Below are positions 49,523-57,452 of a stretch of 64,000 nt of DNA, in pieces (the stretch's first letter is position 1; every line of letters starts with the position of its first letter). Origin of the DNA: Ruminococcus sp. (GTDB taxonomy: Bacteria; Bacillota; Clostridia; Oscillospirales; Ruminococcaceae); assembly GCA_017525915.1 (NCBI GenBank), contig JAFXSC010000010.1:61673-125672 (forward strand), read 5' to 3'. The position numbers were made by a program, and so were the translations under genes. The notes under the pieces are model-generated. The model was not told where the DNA came from, searched no databases, and saw nothing but the letters and a program-made list of their open reading frames with translations.

Positions 49523-50689
49523 TCACATACTTGCTTTCAGGATCTGCACGACCTCATCGTGGTCAAGAACTTTGTACCCGCCGTTAAGGATAAATGTTGC
49601 ATCGGCAATGCCCTCGATCATATCCTCAGTTGCACCAAGCTCGGAGATCTTCATCACAAGTCCGATCTCCTTCATCCAGCTTTCCATAGCGGAAAGACCT
49701 TCACTTGCAAGCTGTTCGTCGCTCTTGCCCTCTGCGGATATACCCCAAACTCCCGTAGCAAATCTTGAAAACTTTTTCAAGCCGTAGGGCATGATATAGC
49801 GGTAATACGGTAGGGAAACAGCAGCAAGTGTCATTCCGTGAGTAGCGTCCGTGTATGCCCCAACTGCCTGACCAAGCATATGAACCATCCAGTCCTCAGA
49901 CTTTCCTCTGGAAACAAGGGTATTCAGCGCCCATGTCGCAGTCCACATGATGTTTGAACGAGCTTCATAGTCCTGCGGGTTCTTGACAGCGATACGGCTT
50001 GCGTGGATAAGGCTTTTCATAAGTCCCTCGCTGATGTAGTCGGAGGTATTGTCGTCCTCGCCGGAGAAATATTGCTCGCAGATGTGGTTGAAAATATCGT
50101 AGATGCCTGCGCACATCTGATATTTCGGCAGAGTCATAGTGTATCTCGGATTGAGGATAGAGAACTTCGGCATAACATCATCACCGAACACATGACCGAT
50201 TTTCAGCTTGGCTTCATGGTTCGTGATGACAGAGCCGCCGTTCATTTCAGAGCCTGTGCCTGCCATAGTCAGCACACAGCCAACAGGCACGATTTCACAA
50301 ATCGGTTCTTCAAATCGGATAAAGTATTTCTCCCACGGATCATCGTCACAATGAATAGACACAGAAACCGCCTTGGAGTAATCGCAGACAGAACCGCCGC
50401 CCACTGCAAGGATAAAATCGGTCTTATGCTCACGGGCGATATTGATACCCTCATACAGCTTTTCTGTTGTCGGGTTCGGCATAACGCCCGATACCTCAGC
50501 AACGTTCTTGCCGCAGTCGTTCAGGATAGCGATGATCTCGTCGTACAGACCGCTTTTCTTTATCGAACCGCCGCCGTACACAAACAGAATGTTATTGCCG
50601 TAGTTTGAAAGCTCTGTTTTTAGATTGCCGAGGGAATCCTCACCGAAATAGAGCTTGGTCGGGTTGTGATAGCTGAAATTTCCTAACAT
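49523..50689 (-). CDS. Iron-containing alcohol dehydrogenase (YqhD/butanol dehydrogenase type)
   Basis: 388 residues, the usual length. NAD(P) loop FVYGGGSIKKSGLYDEI (~34-50), second nucleotide segment AVGGGSVCDYSKA (~94-106), and metal ligands in GIYDIFNHICEQY and GQAVGAYTDATHGMTLA. It reduces aldehydes to alcohols with NAD(P)H, for detoxification or redox balance. Third-position neighbours are the FMN reductase and ABM genes with gaps of 10-17 nt. Confidence 0.92.
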   Translation of the reverse strand: MLGNFSYHNPTKLYFGEDSLGNLKTELSNYGNNILFVYGGGSIKKSGLYDEIIAILNDCGKNVAEVSGVMPNPTTEKLYEGINIAREHKTDFILAVGGGSVCDYSKAVSVSIHCDDDPWEKYFIRFEEPICEIVPVGCVLTMAGTGSEMNGGSVITNHEAKLKIGHVFGDDVMPKFSILNPRYTMTLPKYQMCAGIYDIFNHICEQYFSGEDDNTSDYISEGLMKSLIHASRIAVKNPQDYEARSNIMWTATWALNTLVSRGKSEDWMVHMLGQAVGAYTDATHGMTLAAVSLPYYRYIMPYGLKKFSRFATGVWGISAEGKSDEQLASEGLSAMESWMKEIGLVMKISELGATEDMIEGIADATFILNGGYKVLDHDEVVQILKASM

Positions 50690-50706
50690 GATACATACCT
50701 CCGTTT

Positions 50707-51243
50707 TCAGATATTTCTGCCCATTTCATAGGCTTCTTTCAGTTTTACATTGTCATTTATTTCTCCCGGTGCGGTAACGCCTCCGCAGAACAGTGTACCG
50801 ACCAACTTCGCCTTTTCAAAGCAGTCTACCCAGCCTTCAATGCCGGAGAAAGTCTTTTCGGGAACGTGAGACTCGTCTTCGGCTGCTGTAGCAAGTGCAT
50901 AAATCTCATGGAACTGATAGTCCGATGAATACAGCGGATTTGCTCTGTCGAGCATAGTTTTCAGGATACCGCTAATTTCGTAGTAGTAGATCGGCGTTGC
51001 AAACACAAGCACATCGGCGTGGAGCATTTTCTCTCTTATCACATCAGCATCATCATGCATGAAGCAACGCTGCGTTTTCTGACAGGCAAGACAACCGATA
51101 CAGAATTTGATCTCCTTGTCTCGCAGAGAAATGATCTCAACTTCATTTCCCGCCGATTTTGCACCCTCTGCAAAAGAAACAGCAAGCCATTCAGAGTTGG
51201 AGTTCTTACGCAGACTTGATGATATAACGAGTACCTTCTTCAT
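50707..51243 (-). CDS. NADPH-dependent FMN reductase-type flavoprotein
   Basis: 178 residues. N-terminal VLVISSSLRKNSNSEWLAVSFAEGA is the FMN-binding start of this family; CIGCLACQKTQRCFMHDD is the Cys segment of iron-sulfur flavoprotein relatives; FATPIYYYEISGILKTMLDRANPL is the standard central region. It likely reduces flavins, quinones or other electrophiles. Gap of 12 nt to the lipoprotein gene upstream. Confidence 0.9.
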   Translation of the reverse strand: MKKVLVISSSLRKNSNSEWLAVSFAEGAKSAGNEVEIISLRDKEIKFCIGCLACQKTQRCFMHDDADVIREKMLHADVLVFATPIYYYEISGILKTMLDRANPLYSSDYQFHEIYALATAAEDESHVPEKTFSGIEGWVDCFEKAKLVGTLFCGGVTAPGEINDNVKLKEAYEMGRNI

Positions 51244-51255
51244 AGTGTTCCTCCT

Positions 51256-52428
51256 TTATTTCAGGGAGAGCGTGACAGTAATATCGCCCTCACCGAATAA
51301 TGCCTTTAATTCTTCCTGTGTCGTATTCTCGATATGTCCGAGCTTTGTGTAGCTCCACGAATTGGAGTTATAGAATATCGTCATCTGATTTCCCTGATAG
51401 AGCATGATGTCACACGGCTCTGTTTCGGTGCTTGCGTCTGTTCTGGTAAGCGACCACGGCAACTTACCAACTTTCTCAAATCCGCCATATTCATTCAGCG
51501 TAACGGTGACAGGCTCTGCTTTCAGCTTTTCCGCAAGTTCAGCAGCAGCGGTGCTGTCAGCAAAAGAAGCAGTAAGCCCCTGACCGTTCACGGAGATCAG
51601 AAGTTTCGTTTCGACTTTTTCATTGTTCAGCGGAAGCATATCTACCCACTCCTTAACATCGTCCTTTGTCGCACTTGCAGGGAAACGCTTGCCTTCGAGC
51701 TGATTGCCGATCGGCACAAGGTCTGCGATATTCTTCTCACTTGTGGCGATACCGCTGCTGCCGGACGTGCAGAACGGAATGACCGTCTTTTCCGAGAAGT
51801 CATAGCTTTCAAGGAACGTGTCGATGATACGGGGTTCTTGTCCCCACCAAATCGGATAGCCGAGGAATATCGTATCATAGCTGTCAATAGATTCTATTGG
51901 GTTAGCTATCTCAGGTCTGACAGTCTTATCATTCTGCTCCTTGTTGGCACGACAGTTATCGTCCTGATAGTGTATATCATCATCAGTATACGGCGCTGCT
52001 GCTTCGATCACATAGCTGTCGGCATCAATCAGTTCTATCAGATACTCTGCGATTTTCTCAGTATTTCTAGTACGGGAGAAGTATATAACCAGCGTGTCGC
52101 TTTGAGCGTTCATCTGATCGACTATCTCACGTCTCATTAGGCACAGATCAAACACGTCCCAGCGATCATCACCGGTCAGATCATATGGCTTTCCGGTCAG
52201 GTCTTCCTCAGTCGGCCTTGAAAGCAGAAAGTCCTGCAAGTTGATAACATCCTGTATCGTGTATTTATAATCTGAAGCTACAGACGCTTTTACATCAGCA
52301 GACAGATTTGTTAAAGTAGGGGCAGGGCTTTCGGCCTGTGTATTGTTAGAATCATTGTAACTTCCACAGCCTATTGCAGTAAGCATAACTGTTACAGCAG
52401 TTATAATCGAGATTATCAGTCTTTTCAT
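51256..52428 (-). CDS. Lipoprotein combining a dockerin-like motif, a flavodoxin and a cyclophilin-like domain
   Basis: 390 residues. A lipobox signal peptide ends in LTAIGC (Cys near 21). Residues ~55-105 hold a dockerin-like pair of loops (YTIQDVINLQDFLLSRP; DLTGDDRWDVFDLCLMRREI), the second with a good calcium-loop spacing. Residues ~112-270 form a flavodoxin (VIYFSRTRNTEKIAEYL, LGYPIWWGQEPRIIDTFL, FCTSGSSGI). Residues ~275-390 are a cyclophilin-like barrel (ISVNGQGLTASFADSTAAAELAEKL, DIMLYQGNQMTIFY). A flavodoxin anchored outside the membrane is uncommon; it may take electrons from quinones or an extracellular donor. Overlaps the 70-residue gene upstream by 4 nt. Confidence 0.85.
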   Translation of the reverse strand: MKRLIISIITAVTVMLTAIGCGSYNDSNNTQAESPAPTLTNLSADVKASVASDYKYTIQDVINLQDFLLSRPTEEDLTGKPYDLTGDDRWDVFDLCLMRREIVDQMNAQSDTLVIYFSRTRNTEKIAEYLIELIDADSYVIEAAAPYTDDDIHYQDDNCRANKEQNDKTVRPEIANPIESIDSYDTIFLGYPIWWGQEPRIIDTFLESYDFSEKTVIPFCTSGSSGIATSEKNIADLVPIGNQLEGKRFPASATKDDVKEWVDMLPLNNEKVETKLLISVNGQGLTASFADSTAAAELAEKLKAEPVTVTLNEYGGFEKVGKLPWSLTRTDASTETEPCDIMLYQGNQMTIFYNSNSWSYTKLGHIENTTQEELKALFGEGDITVTLSLK

Positions 52429-52637
52429 TTCAAGCCCTCCTTCTTCATCATAAATACAAGGTAGTCAAGACAACTTATGCATCGTTCCTTCGCATGGACT
52501 TCATCGAGGAGTTCACGCCGATGAGCAGCAAGCATTTTTTCGCATTGTTTTTCGTCGCATATGCAGGAGGCAAATTCTTCAATGAACTTATCATCACAGC
52601 CTGCGTCGATAAGGTTTTGCCTGATATTTTCGTTCAT
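52425..52637 (-). CDS. Small Cys-containing protein, first gene of flavodoxin operon
   Basis: 70 residues from the ATG at 52637 (GGAGG 7 nt upstream). Helical, with Cys at four or more positions (DAGCDDKF, ASCICDEKQC, ERCISCLDYLVF), and the stretch HRRELLDEVHAKERCISCLDYL. Similar small proteins accompany flavodoxin or oxidoreductase operons in Clostridia, but no function is known to me. It overlaps the lipoprotein gene by 4 nt (ATGA). Confidence 0.7.
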   Translation of the reverse strand: MNENIRQNLIDAGCDDKFIEEFASCICDEKQCEKMLAAHRRELLDEVHAKERCISCLDYLVFMMKKEGLK

Positions 52638-52667
52638 ATAGACACCTCCATATCTCTTGTTGTTTTC

Positions 52668-52696
52668 ATTATAACACGGCTCTCTCAAAATAGCAA
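52668..52696 (-). promoter_or_regulatory. Promoter of the seven-gene flavodoxin/oxidoreductase operon
   Basis: Minus strand TTGCTA (52691-52696), 17-nt spacer, TATAAT (52668-52673) with TGT extension, 30 nt before the first start codon. AT-rich dyads between it and the divergent LysR promoter (52697-52723) are candidate LysR-binding sites. Confidence 0.78.
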
Positions 52697-52723
52697 ATAC
52701 CTATATCGAATATACAGCTATGC

Positions 52724-52752
52724 TTGACAGTTATAGACAGATGTGCTATGAT
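52724..52752 (+). promoter_or_regulatory. Promoter of the LysR gene
   Basis: TTGACA (52724-52729), 17-nt spacer, TATGAT (52747-52752) with TGC extension, 22 nt before the ATG; divergent from the operon promoter. Confidence 0.8.
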
Positions 52753-52774
52753 ATTGAAAAAGGAGGCTGAATGT

Positions 52775-53677
52775 ATGGATATTCGTGTACTGAGATATTT
52801 CCTCGCAGTTGCGAGAGAACAGAGCTTTTCCACGGCAGCAGAAAGACTGTTTCTGTCACAGCCGACACTCTCTCGCCAATTAAAGGAGCTTGAAGATGAG
52901 CTTGGAAAGACTCTGCTTGTCCGCTCAAACAAAGGTGTTACGCTGACCGAGGAGGGAATGTTACTCCGCAAACGTGCTGAGGAGATCGTTGACCTTATGG
53001 ACAAGACGGAGCAGGAAGTCAGACAGAATAATGACAGCGTTTCTGGAACTGTGTATATTGGTGCAGGTGAGACTTATGCTATCAAGCTTATTGCCGATAC
53101 CGCACATCATTTGAAAACTGATTATCCTGATATTCACTACAGCTTTTTCAGCGGAAACGGCACCGATGTAATGGAGAAGCTCGAGCGAGGACTTATGGAC
53201 TTCGGACTGATATTCGGGAATATCGACAGAACCAAGTACGAAGCTATTGAGATACCGCTGCATGACACATGGGGCATACTAATGCGGCGTGATGAACCAC
53301 TTGCTCAGAAATCTTCTGTAACGATAGCTGATGTATCAGGCCTTGACCTTATAATCCCGCGGCAGCCTAATCACAGCACTATGCTGTCAGAAATGATTGC
53401 GGAGCAGGCTCCTGATGCTAATATAGTAGCAGAGTACAATCTTATCTACAACGCATCTGTCATGGTTAATGAAGGTATAGGCAGTGCAATTACTCTCGAC
53501 AGGCTTATCAACGTCAGCGGCGACAGCAAGCTCTGCTTCCGACCTTTTGAACCACCAATGGAAGCAATATGCTATTTTATATGGAAAAGGTATCCGGTTT
53601 TCACAAAGGCTGCAAGTATTTTTTTAGAGCAGTTCAAAAAGGATATCTCAAACATAAAAATGAACAGTCAGAATTAA
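52775..53677 (+). CDS. LysR-family transcriptional regulator
   Basis: 300 residues from the ATG at 52775 (AGGAGG 8 nt upstream). Winged HTH at ~1-60 (LRYFLAVAREQSFSTAAERLFLSQPTLSRQLKELEDELGKTLLVRS in the classic LysR pattern), then the periplasmic-binding-like effector domain (~90-290). It is transcribed divergently from the flavodoxin/oxidoreductase operon with an 85-nt shared promoter region, the standard arrangement for a LysR activator of its neighbour. Inducer unknown; quinones, aldehydes or oxidants are likely from the operon content. Confidence 0.92.
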   Translation: MDIRVLRYFLAVAREQSFSTAAERLFLSQPTLSRQLKELEDELGKTLLVRSNKGVTLTEEGMLLRKRAEEIVDLMDKTEQEVRQNNDSVSGTVYIGAGETYAIKLIADTAHHLKTDYPDIHYSFFSGNGTDVMEKLERGLMDFGLIFGNIDRTKYEAIEIPLHDTWGILMRRDEPLAQKSSVTIADVSGLDLIIPRQPNHSTMLSEMIAEQAPDANIVAEYNLIYNASVMVNEGIGSAITLDRLINVSGDSKLCFRPFEPPMEAICYFIWKRYPVFTKAASIFLEQFKKDISNIKMNSQN

Positions 53678-53712
53678 TATCTCAGCATTCTGAAATGATT
53701 GCTTACATCGAT

Positions 53713-53913
53713 AAAAAAAGTCCTCACAGCCGAAGCTATGAGGACTCTGTTGTTTTATTCAGATAAACACATTAACGTGAATATCACGCCAGCTTAGTAA
53801 CCTACGCTTAGTAGACTTCGCATAAAGGTATTCTTTAGCATCGTCCAGATTCAGCGTAAAATAGCCAATCTGAGTATATTTCCGAATTACTTCTTTTCGC
53901 TTATTGCAGCCTG
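53713..53913 (+). repeat. 201-bp direct repeat, copy E (hairpin plus ppdK 3' end)
   Basis: Starts with the CCTCACAG hairpin (loop CCGAAG, one stem mismatch) and runs into the last 27 nt of the intact ppdK gene. Copy D (47572-47771) is nearly the same length and in the same orientation. The hairpin also serves as terminator for lysR and ppdK. Confidence 0.88.
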
Positions 53914-56514
53914 AGCAGCAGCGAGACGAGCGATCGGAACGCGGAAAGGTGAGCAAGATACATAGTCAAGACCGATCTTGTGGCAGAACTCAACAGAAGT
54001 CGGGTCACCGCCGTGCTCGCCGCAGATACCGCAGTGGAGCTTGCCGTTAACAGGCTTACCGAGCTCGATTGCCATCTTCATGAGCTTGCCTACGCCAGTC
54101 TGATCGAGCTTAGCGAAAGGATCGTTCTCGAAGATCTTCTTGTCGTAGTAAGCGCCGAGGAACTTGCCGGCATCGTCACGGGAGAAGCCGTAAGTCATCT
54201 GAGTAAGGTCATTTGTACCGAAGCAGAAGAAGTCAGCGTTAGCAGCGATCTCATCAGCTGTAAGAGCAGCTCTCGGAATCTCGATCATTGTACCAACTTC
54301 GTACTCAAGGTTAGCACCGGCAGCAGCGATAGCAGCGTCAGCAGTCTCAACGACAACCTTCTTAACGAACTTGAACTCCTTAACGTCACCAACGAGCGGA
54401 ACCATGATCTCGGGCTTTACATTCCAGGTGGGGTGGTTCTTCTTAACGTTGATAGCAGCCTTGATAACAGCGTTTGTCTGCATCTTGGCGATCTCAGGAT
54501 AAGTTACAGCAAGACGGCATCCTCTGTGACCCATCATCGGGTTGAACTCGTGGAGAGAAGCGATGATGTTCTTGATAGTCTCAACGGACTTGCCCTGTGC
54601 CTTAGCGAGAGCCTCGATATCAGCCTCTTCAGTGGGAACGAATTCGTGGAGCGGAGGATCGAGGAAACGAATAGTAACCGGGTTACCCTCGAGAGCCTCA
54701 TAGAGAGCCTCGAAGTCAGCCTGCTGCATGGGTTCGATCTTAGCGAGAGCAGCCTCTCTCTCCTCAACAGTGTCGGAGCAGATCATCTCACGGAAAGCAG
54801 CGATTCTCTCGGGATCGAAGAACATGTGCTCTGTACGGCAGAGGCCGATACCCTCAGCGCCGAGCTCACGAGCCTTCTTAGCGTCAGCAGGTGTATCAGC
54901 GTTTGTACGAACCTTGAGAGTTCTGTACTTGTCAGCCCAAGCCATGATCCTGCCGAATTCGCCTGCGATCTGAGCGTCAACGGTAGGAATGATACCGTCG
55001 TAGATGTTACCTGTTGTACCGTCGATAGAGATGAAGTCGCCTTCCTTGAAGGTCTTGCCAGCGAGCTCGAACTTCTTGTTAGCTTCGTCCATCTTGATGT
55101 CGCCGCATCCGGAAACGCAGCACTCACCCATACCACGGGCAACAACAGCAGCGTGAGAAGTCATACCGCCGCGGACAGTCAGGATACCCTGAGCAGCCTT
55201 CATACCTGTGATATCCTCAGGAGAAGTCTCGAGACGAACGAGAACTACCTTCTCGCCCTTGCCAGCCCACTCAACAGCGTCGTCAGCTGTGAATACGATC
55301 TTACCGCAGGCAGCTCCGGGTGAAGCACCGAGGCCCTTGCCGATAGGAGTAGCAGCCTTGAGAGCCTTTGTATCGAACTGGGGGTGGAGAAGTGTATCGA
55401 GGTTTCTGGGGTCGATCATTGCAACAGCTTCCTGCTCTGTCTTCATGCCCTCGTCAACGAGGTCGCAAGCGATCTTGAGAGCAGCCTGTGCAGTTCTCTT
55501 ACCGTTTCTTGTCTGGAGCATATAGAGCTTCTTGTTCTCAACAGTGAACTCCATATCCTGCATATCGTGATAGTGATTTTCGAGAGTCTTGCAAACTTCC
55601 TGGAACTGAGCGAAAGCCTCAGGGAAGGTCTCAGCCATCTGCTGGATAGGCATAGGAGTACGAACGCCTGCAACAACGTCCTCACCCTGTGCGTTTGTAA
55701 GGAACTCGCCCATGAGCTTCTTCTCACCGGTTGCAGGGTCACGGGTAAATGCAACACCTGTACCGCAGTCGTCGCCCATGTTACCGAATGCCATTGACTG
55801 TACGTTTACGGCAGTACCCCAGGAGAACGGGATATCGTTGTCACGTCTGTAAACGTTAGCTCTGGGGTTGTCCCATGAACGGAATACAGCCTTGATAGCG
55901 CCGATGAGCTGCTCCTTAGGATCGTCCGGGAAATCTGTACCGATCTTGGACTTGTACTCTGCCTTGAACTGAGAAGCGAGCTCCTTGAGGTCGTCAGCAT
56001 TGAGCTCAACGTCCTGAGTAACGCCCTTCTTAGCCTTCATCTCATCGATGAGTTCCTCGAAGTACTTCTTGCCGACTTCCATAACAACGTCGGAGTACAT
56101 CTGGATGAATCTTCTGTAACAGTCCCAAGCCCATCTGGGGTTGTTGGACTTTTCAGCTATTGTATTAACAACAGTCTCGTTGAGACCGAGGTTAAGGATA
56201 GTATCCATCATACCGGGCATTGAAGCACGGGCACCGGAACGAACAGAAACGAGGAGCGGATTTTCCTTATCGCCGAACTTCTTGCCGGTGATGCCTTCCA
56301 TCTTTACGATGTACTCGTTGATCTCAGCCATGATCTCGTCTGAGATGCCGCCGTCCTCATAATACTGAGTACAAGCCTCTGTTGTGATAGTGAAGCCCTG
56401 CGGAACAGGAAGACCGATGTTGGTCATCTCAGCAAGGTTAGCGCCCTTACCGCCGAGGAGTTCTCTCATGTTAGCATTACCTTCAGAGAAAAGGTAACAA
56501 TATTTGTTTGCCAT
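53887..56514 (-). CDS. ppdK: Pyruvate, phosphate dikinase
   Basis: 875 residues, full length. It interconverts pyruvate + ATP + Pi and phosphoenolpyruvate + AMP + PPi, the PPi-linked glycolytic route of many Clostridia. N-terminal ATP-grasp (KYCYLFSEGNANMRELLGGKGANLAEM start; GVRTPMPI and MQTRNGKRTAQAA later), the phosphohistidine domain with GGMTSHAAVVARGMG near 450, and a C-terminal PEP/pyruvate barrel (GHRGCRLAVTYPEI, CGICGEHGGDP, SCSPFRVPIARLAAAQAA). RBS GGAGG 8 nt upstream. Its codon use resembles highly expressed genes. The last 27 nt lie within the direct repeat copy E. Confidence 0.97.
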   Translation of the reverse strand: MANKYCYLFSEGNANMRELLGGKGANLAEMTNIGLPVPQGFTITTEACTQYYEDGGISDEIMAEINEYIVKMEGITGKKFGDKENPLLVSVRSGARASMPGMMDTILNLGLNETVVNTIAEKSNNPRWAWDCYRRFIQMYSDVVMEVGKKYFEELIDEMKAKKGVTQDVELNADDLKELASQFKAEYKSKIGTDFPDDPKEQLIGAIKAVFRSWDNPRANVYRRDNDIPFSWGTAVNVQSMAFGNMGDDCGTGVAFTRDPATGEKKLMGEFLTNAQGEDVVAGVRTPMPIQQMAETFPEAFAQFQEVCKTLENHYHDMQDMEFTVENKKLYMLQTRNGKRTAQAALKIACDLVDEGMKTEQEAVAMIDPRNLDTLLHPQFDTKALKAATPIGKGLGASPGAACGKIVFTADDAVEWAGKGEKVVLVRLETSPEDITGMKAAQGILTVRGGMTSHAAVVARGMGECCVSGCGDIKMDEANKKFELAGKTFKEGDFISIDGTTGNIYDGIIPTVDAQIAGEFGRIMAWADKYRTLKVRTNADTPADAKKARELGAEGIGLCRTEHMFFDPERIAAFREMICSDTVEEREAALAKIEPMQQADFEALYEALEGNPVTIRFLDPPLHEFVPTEEADIEALAKAQGKSVETIKNIIASLHEFNPMMGHRGCRLAVTYPEIAKMQTNAVIKAAINVKKNHPTWNVKPEIMVPLVGDVKEFKFVKKVVVETADAAIAAAGANLEYEVGTMIEIPRAALTADEIAANADFFCFGTNDLTQMTYGFSRDDAGKFLGAYYDKKIFENDPFAKLDQTGVGKLMKMAIELGKPVNGKLHCGICGEHGGDPTSVEFCHKIGLDYVSCSPFRVPIARLAAAQAAISEKK

Positions 56515-56580
56515 TGGTGTTTACCTCCAGTTTTAAACATTACCGGGCGGAACGCAGAGCGCACCGCTCGACTTATAATT

Positions 56581-56609
56581 ATTATAACACATTCCGGAAG
56601 AAATTACCA
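56581..56609 (-). promoter_or_regulatory. Extended -10 promoter of ppdK
   Basis: Minus strand TGTTATAAT (hexamer 56581-56586); the -35 position is poor (TGGTAA). The leader is ~60 nt. The remaining AT-rich stretch up to the lipoprotein gene (56610-56760) holds no other clear signal. Confidence 0.5.
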
Positions 56610-56772
56610 GTCTTAGAATGTAAAATTTAGCCGTTAGTTTTGTAGCATTTTATACAAAATTATTAGAACAAATATAAAATTGGAAAAAAAGACTTGCTTT
56701 TTTTGTTAAAGTATGTGAAAATAGTTGATAGATGCGGCGGAACGCATCAGTTCTGCACAGGAGGCACAATTG

Positions 56773-57426
56773 ATGAGAAAACATATAGCGCTGCTCTCAG
56801 CGCTTCTGATAACGCTCGGAGCTTCAGCTTCGTGCGGCAGCGGGAGTTCCGGCTCGGAGAGCACGGCAGCTTCCGGAAAAACGGACATAGAGATACCCTC
56901 TTCCGCGATGGATGACGCGAGCCGTGCGCTTGACGAGGCAGCCGGAAAGGGCGCAGGCGATGACAGCGGGAATGCTGAGTGCGACGATGAAGCTGTGACC
57001 GTCCTGAAGGACTACGTCGGCAGTATGTTCTCGGGGGATACCCTCAAAGCGCTGAAATATATGTATCCGCAGAAGATCTACGATTTCCTTGCTGAAAACG
57101 GCGGAGAAAACGCTTTCGGCAGCGGCGTGAGCGGATTTGAGCTCGATGAGATGCGTATAGGCGAGTGCAGCCGTCTTGCACCGGACACAGGCTATAAAAC
57201 GGTTGAGGACTTCTTCAATCTGTCCGCAAGCAACAACGGCATCGACGGCGTTTCCGTGACCGTCAGCGACGGCTACTGTGCCGAGGTCTGGTTCCGGATA
57301 ACTGACGGGACCAATACCGACGAGGATACGGAGAATGTCGTTCTGGCTTACATCGACGGCGAGGGCTGGAAGGTCATCCCCCTCGGCATAGAAGAGCTTA
57401 CGGATCAGGTCTCGAAAGCTAAGTGA
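56773..57426 (+). CDS. Lipoprotein of unknown function
   Basis: 217 residues from the ATG at 56773 (AGGAGG 8 nt upstream). Signal peptide with lipobox LGASASC (Cys near 21), a Ser/Gly/Ala-rich stalk (~22-70) and a globular part (~75-217) with LKDYVGSMFSGDTLKALKYMYP and a final VVLAYIDGEGWKVIPL, resembling DUF4878/NTF2-like lipoproteins. It is 26 nt before glmU and probably co-transcribed with it. Confidence 0.7.
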   Translation: MRKHIALLSALLITLGASASCGSGSSGSESTAASGKTDIEIPSSAMDDASRALDEAAGKGAGDDSGNAECDDEAVTVLKDYVGSMFSGDTLKALKYMYPQKIYDFLAENGGENAFGSGVSGFELDEMRIGECSRLAPDTGYKTVEDFFNLSASNNGIDGVSVTVSDGYCAEVWFRITDGTNTDEDTENVVLAYIDGEGWKVIPLGIEELTDQVSKAK

Positions 57427-57452
57427 CAGCTGTATAACAAGGAGGAACGATC

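Noticed and set aside
41348-53760. CRISPR array or integron from the repeated palindromes
   Set aside because: Repeats are hundreds to thousands of bases apart, no cas genes; they lack the attC core GTTRRRY and there is no integron integrase.
47617-53956. Conserved ~38-residue peptide (YTQIGYFTLNLDDAKEYLY...) encoded in both 200-bp repeats
   Set aside because: It could suggest a small protein family, but both copies lie inside a DNA duplication that includes the ppdK 3' end; changes between copies are not mainly synonymous and no RBS is seen.
53980-55323. 447-codon open frame antisense to ppdK
   Set aside because: Low-complexity Leu/Ser/Val translation typical of an antisense frame of a highly expressed gene; ppdK itself is unmistakable.
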